Assembly: GCA_016191565.1 (NCBI GenBank)
Contig: JACPWA010000132.1
Span: 1 to 8,963 of the forward strand
Direction of reading: 5' to 3'
From: Simkania negevensis
GTDB taxonomy: Bacteria; Chlamydiota; Chlamydiia; Chlamydiales; Simkaniaceae
DNA: 8,963 nt
The notes under the pieces: model-generated
What the model saw: only the letters and a program-made list of their open reading frames with translations
The model's database searches: none
Told to the model about the DNA's origin: nothing
Translations under genes and position numbers: made by a program
Shown here: positions 6,854-8,963 of the stretch, piece by piece
Layout: each line of letters opens with the position of its first letter
Numbering within the stretch: the first letter of the stretch is position 1

Positions 6854-8781
6854 GAAAAGGTCTAGGTGGGCTTTTTGGAGCCAGCAAGCTTTTTGATTAT
6901 TTTACCCGTTCCAGCGACGTCGTTTTAGCTTTTTTCATTGTGGTGATCATCATGATGATCATCATTCCGGTAACTCCCTACGCCTTTGGTAACGTAGTGG
7001 TCGGAGGAAACTTCATTGTCGGGGGTGTGATCTTTCTTATCATTACCATCGTCCAATTCATTGTGGTAACCAAAGGTGCTGAAAGGGTTGCTGAGGTTGC
7101 TGCCCGTTTTACGTTGGATGCGATGCCTGGAAAGCAGATGAGCATCGATGCTGATCTCCGCAGTGGAGTAATCGATTCAAATCAAGCAAGAGAACTCAGA
7201 CTTGCCCTCCAAAAAGAGAGTCAACTCTATGGAGCAATGGACGGTGCAATGAAGTTCGTCAAAGGGGATGTCATTGCAGGTATTGTGATTGCCGTAATTA
7301 ATATCGTGGGTGGACTCATCATTGGAATGACAATGCACAACATGACTGCACTCCAGTCGGCTAAAGTCTATACCATCCTCTCCATTGGTGAGGGCTTAGT
7401 CACCCAAATCCCCTCTCTTATGATTTCCCTTACCGCTGGTATTGTTACCACAAGGGTTTCCAGTGAGAAAAAAGGTTCGAACCTTGGAAAAGATATTTCG
7501 CAGCAAATTTTTTCCCATTCAAAAGCGCTCCTCCTTGCTGCTGTTGTTACCTTTGGAATGGGATGGATCAAAGGATTTCCTCTCCCTGTTTTCCTTGTAG
7601 TCTCCGCCTTACTTGTTGGCATTGGCATTTACAATTGGAGAAAAGAAAGGAAAAAAGTTGCTAAAGCTGCTTCTGGAGCGATGGGCCCCACCACAATCGA
7701 AACCGATATAGAAGGACATACAGTAGTGCGCGGAGGTCTCGATGACTATGCGCTTACCCTTCCTGTAATCCTTGAAACAGGAAAGTCTCTCTCCACTATT
7801 ATCAAAAAAGAGAAGGGAGGATCTCTCTTCATTGAAGAAATGATCCCCAAAATGCGCCATGCTCTTTACCAAGACTTAGGGGTCCGTTTCCCTGGTGTTC
7901 ATGTTCGAACTGATGCTCCACTACTCGGCGATGATGAATATGCGATTTACCTAAATGAAGTGCCAACTGTCCGTGGAAAGGTGATCGAAAAATCGGTCCT
8001 TACTAACGAAGCAGAAGAAGTTCTTAGACGGTATAATCTTCCCTTTACAACTTCGAAAAATGTGATTGGAGGAGCCTCTCTTTGGGTAGAAAATAGATAT
8101 ATCGAGATCCTCAAAAAAGCGGGAATCAAGTATTGGGAACAACTTGATGTGATGATCTTGCACCTCTCTCAATTTTATAGGGAAAATGCCGCTGAATTTA
8201 TCGGTATTCAGGAAATGCGCGCTATCTTAGAATTTGTTGAAAAATCGTTTCCTGATCTCGTAAAAGAGGTAACTCGCCTTGTCCCCTTACAAAAGCTTAC
8301 TGAAATTTTTAGACGGCTGGTGCAAGAACAGGTTTCGATTAAAGATCTCCGCACTATTTTAGAATCTCTAAGCGAATGGGCACAGACAGAAAAAGATACA
8401 GTTCTTCTCACTGAGTATGTAAGATCTTCTCTCAAACGCTATATCAGCTATAAATACTCCATGGGACAATCAGTCCTCTCCGTTTACCTTCTTGATCCTG
8501 AGATCGAAGATATGGTCCGCGGAGCCATTAAGCAAACCTCTGCTGGTTCTTATCTTGCACTTGACCCTGATTCGGTACAGATGATTCTTCATGCACTTCG
8601 CACTACTATCGTTCCCACCCCTCCTGAAGGACAACCCCCTGTTCTCCTTTCCGCCATCGACGTGCGTCGCTTTGTCCGCAAACTAATCGAAGGGGAGTTC
8701 CCTGATCTCCCCGTGATCTCCCATCAAGAGATTGTCCCAGAAATCAGGATTCAACCTCTTGGCCGCGTCCAGCTCACCTAG
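6850..8781 (+). CDS. sctV: SctV (LcrD/CdsV), T3SS major export apparatus protein, with an internal shortening near the N-terminus
   Basis: SctV forms the nonameric export-gate ring under the T3SS basal body, with an N-terminal membrane domain and a large cytosolic domain that binds chaperone-substrate complexes. It starts inside the sctU stop (ATGA at 6850-6853), with GGAG at 6838-6841, so it is translationally coupled. The FHIPEP-family signature is perfect: RVAEVAARFTLDAMPGKQMSIDADLR spans residues 79-104, followed by ESQLYGAMDGAMKFVKGD (123-140). Hydrophobic segments lie at about 23-40, 52-74, 141-160, 186-200, 225-240 and 244-261: six, against the usual eight. The protein has 643 residues, whereas I recall about 700 in the family (about 708 for C. 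trachomatis CdsV). The difference is concentrated at residues 43-45: TM1 ends IIIPVTP and is joined directly to YAFGNVVVGGN, so TM2, TM3 and the FPSLLLxTTxFRL region are absent. The cytosolic domain (about 285-643) is complete and ends PEIRIQPLGR. Function is uncertain because of the missing segment. Confidence 0.95.
   Translation: MRKGLGGLFGASKLFDYFTRSSDVVLAFFIVVIIMMIIIPVTPYAFGNVVVGGNFIVGGVIFLIITIVQFIVVTKGAERVAEVAARFTLDAMPGKQMSIDADLRSGVIDSNQARELRLALQKESQLYGAMDGAMKFVKGDVIAGIVIAVINIVGGLIIGMTMHNMTALQSAKVYTILSIGEGLVTQIPSLMISLTAGIVTTRVSSEKKGSNLGKDISQQIFSHSKALLLAAVVTFGMGWIKGFPLPVFLVVSALLVGIGIYNWRKERKKVAKAASGAMGPTTIETDIEGHTVVRGGLDDYALTLPVILETGKSLSTIIKKEKGGSLFIEEMIPKMRHALYQDLGVRFPGVHVRTDAPLLGDDEYAIYLNEVPTVRGKVIEKSVLTNEAEEVLRRYNLPFTTSKNVIGGASLWVENRYIEILKKAGIKYWEQLDVMILHLSQFYRENAAEFIGIQEMRAILEFVEKSFPDLVKEVTRLVPLQKLTEIFRRLVQEQVSIKDLRTILESLSEWAQTEKDTVLLTEYVRSSLKRYISYKYSMGQSVLSVYLLDPEIEDMVRGAIKQTSAGSYLALDPDSVQMILHALRTTIVPTPPEGQPPVLLSAIDVRRFVRKLIEGEFPDLPVISHQEIVPEIRIQPLGRVQLT
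6944..6961. repeat. 18-bp perfect palindrome inside sctV
   Basis: TGATCATCATGATGATCA reads identically on both strands. It encodes the hydrophobic end of TM1 and ends 17 bases before the point (6978/6979) where SctV loses about 65 residues relative to its family. It may be a by-product of Ile/Met codon choice; its nearness to the junction is the reason to record it. Confidence 0.85.
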
Positions 8782-8818
8782 TGTTCCATTTCAAAAACTT
8801 TTGAAATGAGAACACTAG
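8778..8818. terminator. 41-base hairpin spanning the sctV stop codon, terminator-like
   Basis: The left arm, CTAGTGTTCCATTTCAAAA (8778-8796), pairs completely with the right arm at 8799-8818, with only one unpaired A at 8809 and a two-base spacer. The sctV TAG (8779-8781) lies in the left arm. There is no T-run directly after the hairpin, so it is not a textbook intrinsic terminator, although A4/T4 tracts flank the loop. Its ends, CTAGTG and CACTAG, are the same as the ends of the next palindrome, and the two structures share ACTAG. It may act as a terminator or mRNA 3'-end stabiliser, or be a small palindromic insertion. Confidence 0.6.
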
Positions 8819-8963
8819 TGCTCTGTAAACTTAATTTTTGGTATTTCGGCTGACGTGAAAGTTCCCGCCGTTTGCCGATCGTAAACAAGCCCATTTATGA
8901 TCGACGAACGTCGGGGCTTTGACGCAGCCCAAATGGCAAAAATTAAGTTTACAGAGCACTAGT
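8814..8963. mobile_element. 150-bp palindromic MITE-like element with 27-bp perfect terminal inverted repeats
   Basis: Bases 8814-8840 (starting ACTAGTGCTCTGTAAACTTA) are the exact reverse complement of 8937-8963. The palindrome continues inwards with small gaps: ATTT 8843-8846 with AAAT 8931-8934; GGCTG 8848-8852 with CAGCC 8925-8929; CGT 8854-8856 with ACG 8922-8924; AAAG 8858-8861 with CTTT 8917-8920. It closes with a 22-position stem, 8864-8885 with 8894-8915, with two mismatches and an eight-base loop. The whole unit could fold as one long hairpin. I see no gene inside. CTAG at both ends (8815-8818 and 8959-8962) could be a target duplication or part of the repeat. It resembles a non-autonomous transposable element, but no related transposase is in view and the right boundary coincides with the window end, so its limits are not certain. 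Confidence 0.7.

Noticed and set aside
7609..7872. An 87-codon minus-strand frame within sctV
   Set aside because: It is antisense to a conserved T3SS gene; its composition reflects the sctV codons and no motif is visible. Other short antisense frames inside ychF, sctU and sctV were rejected for the same reason.
8814..8963. CRISPR repeat or integron attC interpretation of the end palindrome
   Set aside because: There is only one unit with no spacer series, and neither an integrase gene nor attC-type core sites are visible.

Overview
The window looks like chromosomal DNA from a member of the Chlamydiota, most likely one of the environmental (amoeba- or arthropod-associated) lineages rather than Chlamydia itself. 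The main reason is gene order. The core ribF-ychF-sctU-sctV matches the ribF-ychF-yscU-lcrD block I recall from Chlamydia trachomatis (CT093 to CT090), and both type III secretion (T3SS) proteins resemble the chlamydial CdsU/CdsV forms. The species cannot be fixed from this sequence alone.

Layout. Positions 1-3305 hold four plus-strand genes with gaps of only 11 to 17 bases, so they are probably one transcription unit: the 3' part of ribF (cut by the window edge), the OBG-family ATPase gene ychF, a short SDR-like gene, and mutM (DNA glycosylase). Positions 3343-5511 hold one large minus-strand gene that converges on mutM. It encodes a 722-residue protein with hydrophobic N-terminal segments, a strongly basic linker, a repeated YGxFFYHS motif and a complete C3HC4-type RING finger. 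Its base composition looks more AT-rich than that of its neighbours. A 268-base divergent spacer follows. sctU and sctV then run rightwards with a 4-base ATGA overlap. From the sctV stop codon to the window end there are two palindromic structures: a 41-base hairpin that includes the stop codon, and a 150-base near-perfect palindrome with 27-base perfect terminal inverted repeats, resembling a MITE.

How the genes relate. sctU and sctV encode the export-gate switch protein and the large export-gate ring protein of the injectisome. The RING gene sits directly upstream on the other strand. It is a reasonable candidate for a secreted, host-directed ubiquitin-ligase-like protein, but this rests on the domain and its position only. 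The left-hand genes are housekeeping (flavin cofactor, ribosome-associated ATPase, oxidative DNA repair).

Points most worth a second look: SctV lacks about 65 residues, including two membrane helices, compared with the family; SctU carries NPIH in place of the NPTH autocleavage motif; the eukaryote-like RING protein lies inside an otherwise conserved T3SS neighbourhood; RibF lacks the recognisable flavokinase signature; and a long palindrome lies immediately after sctV.
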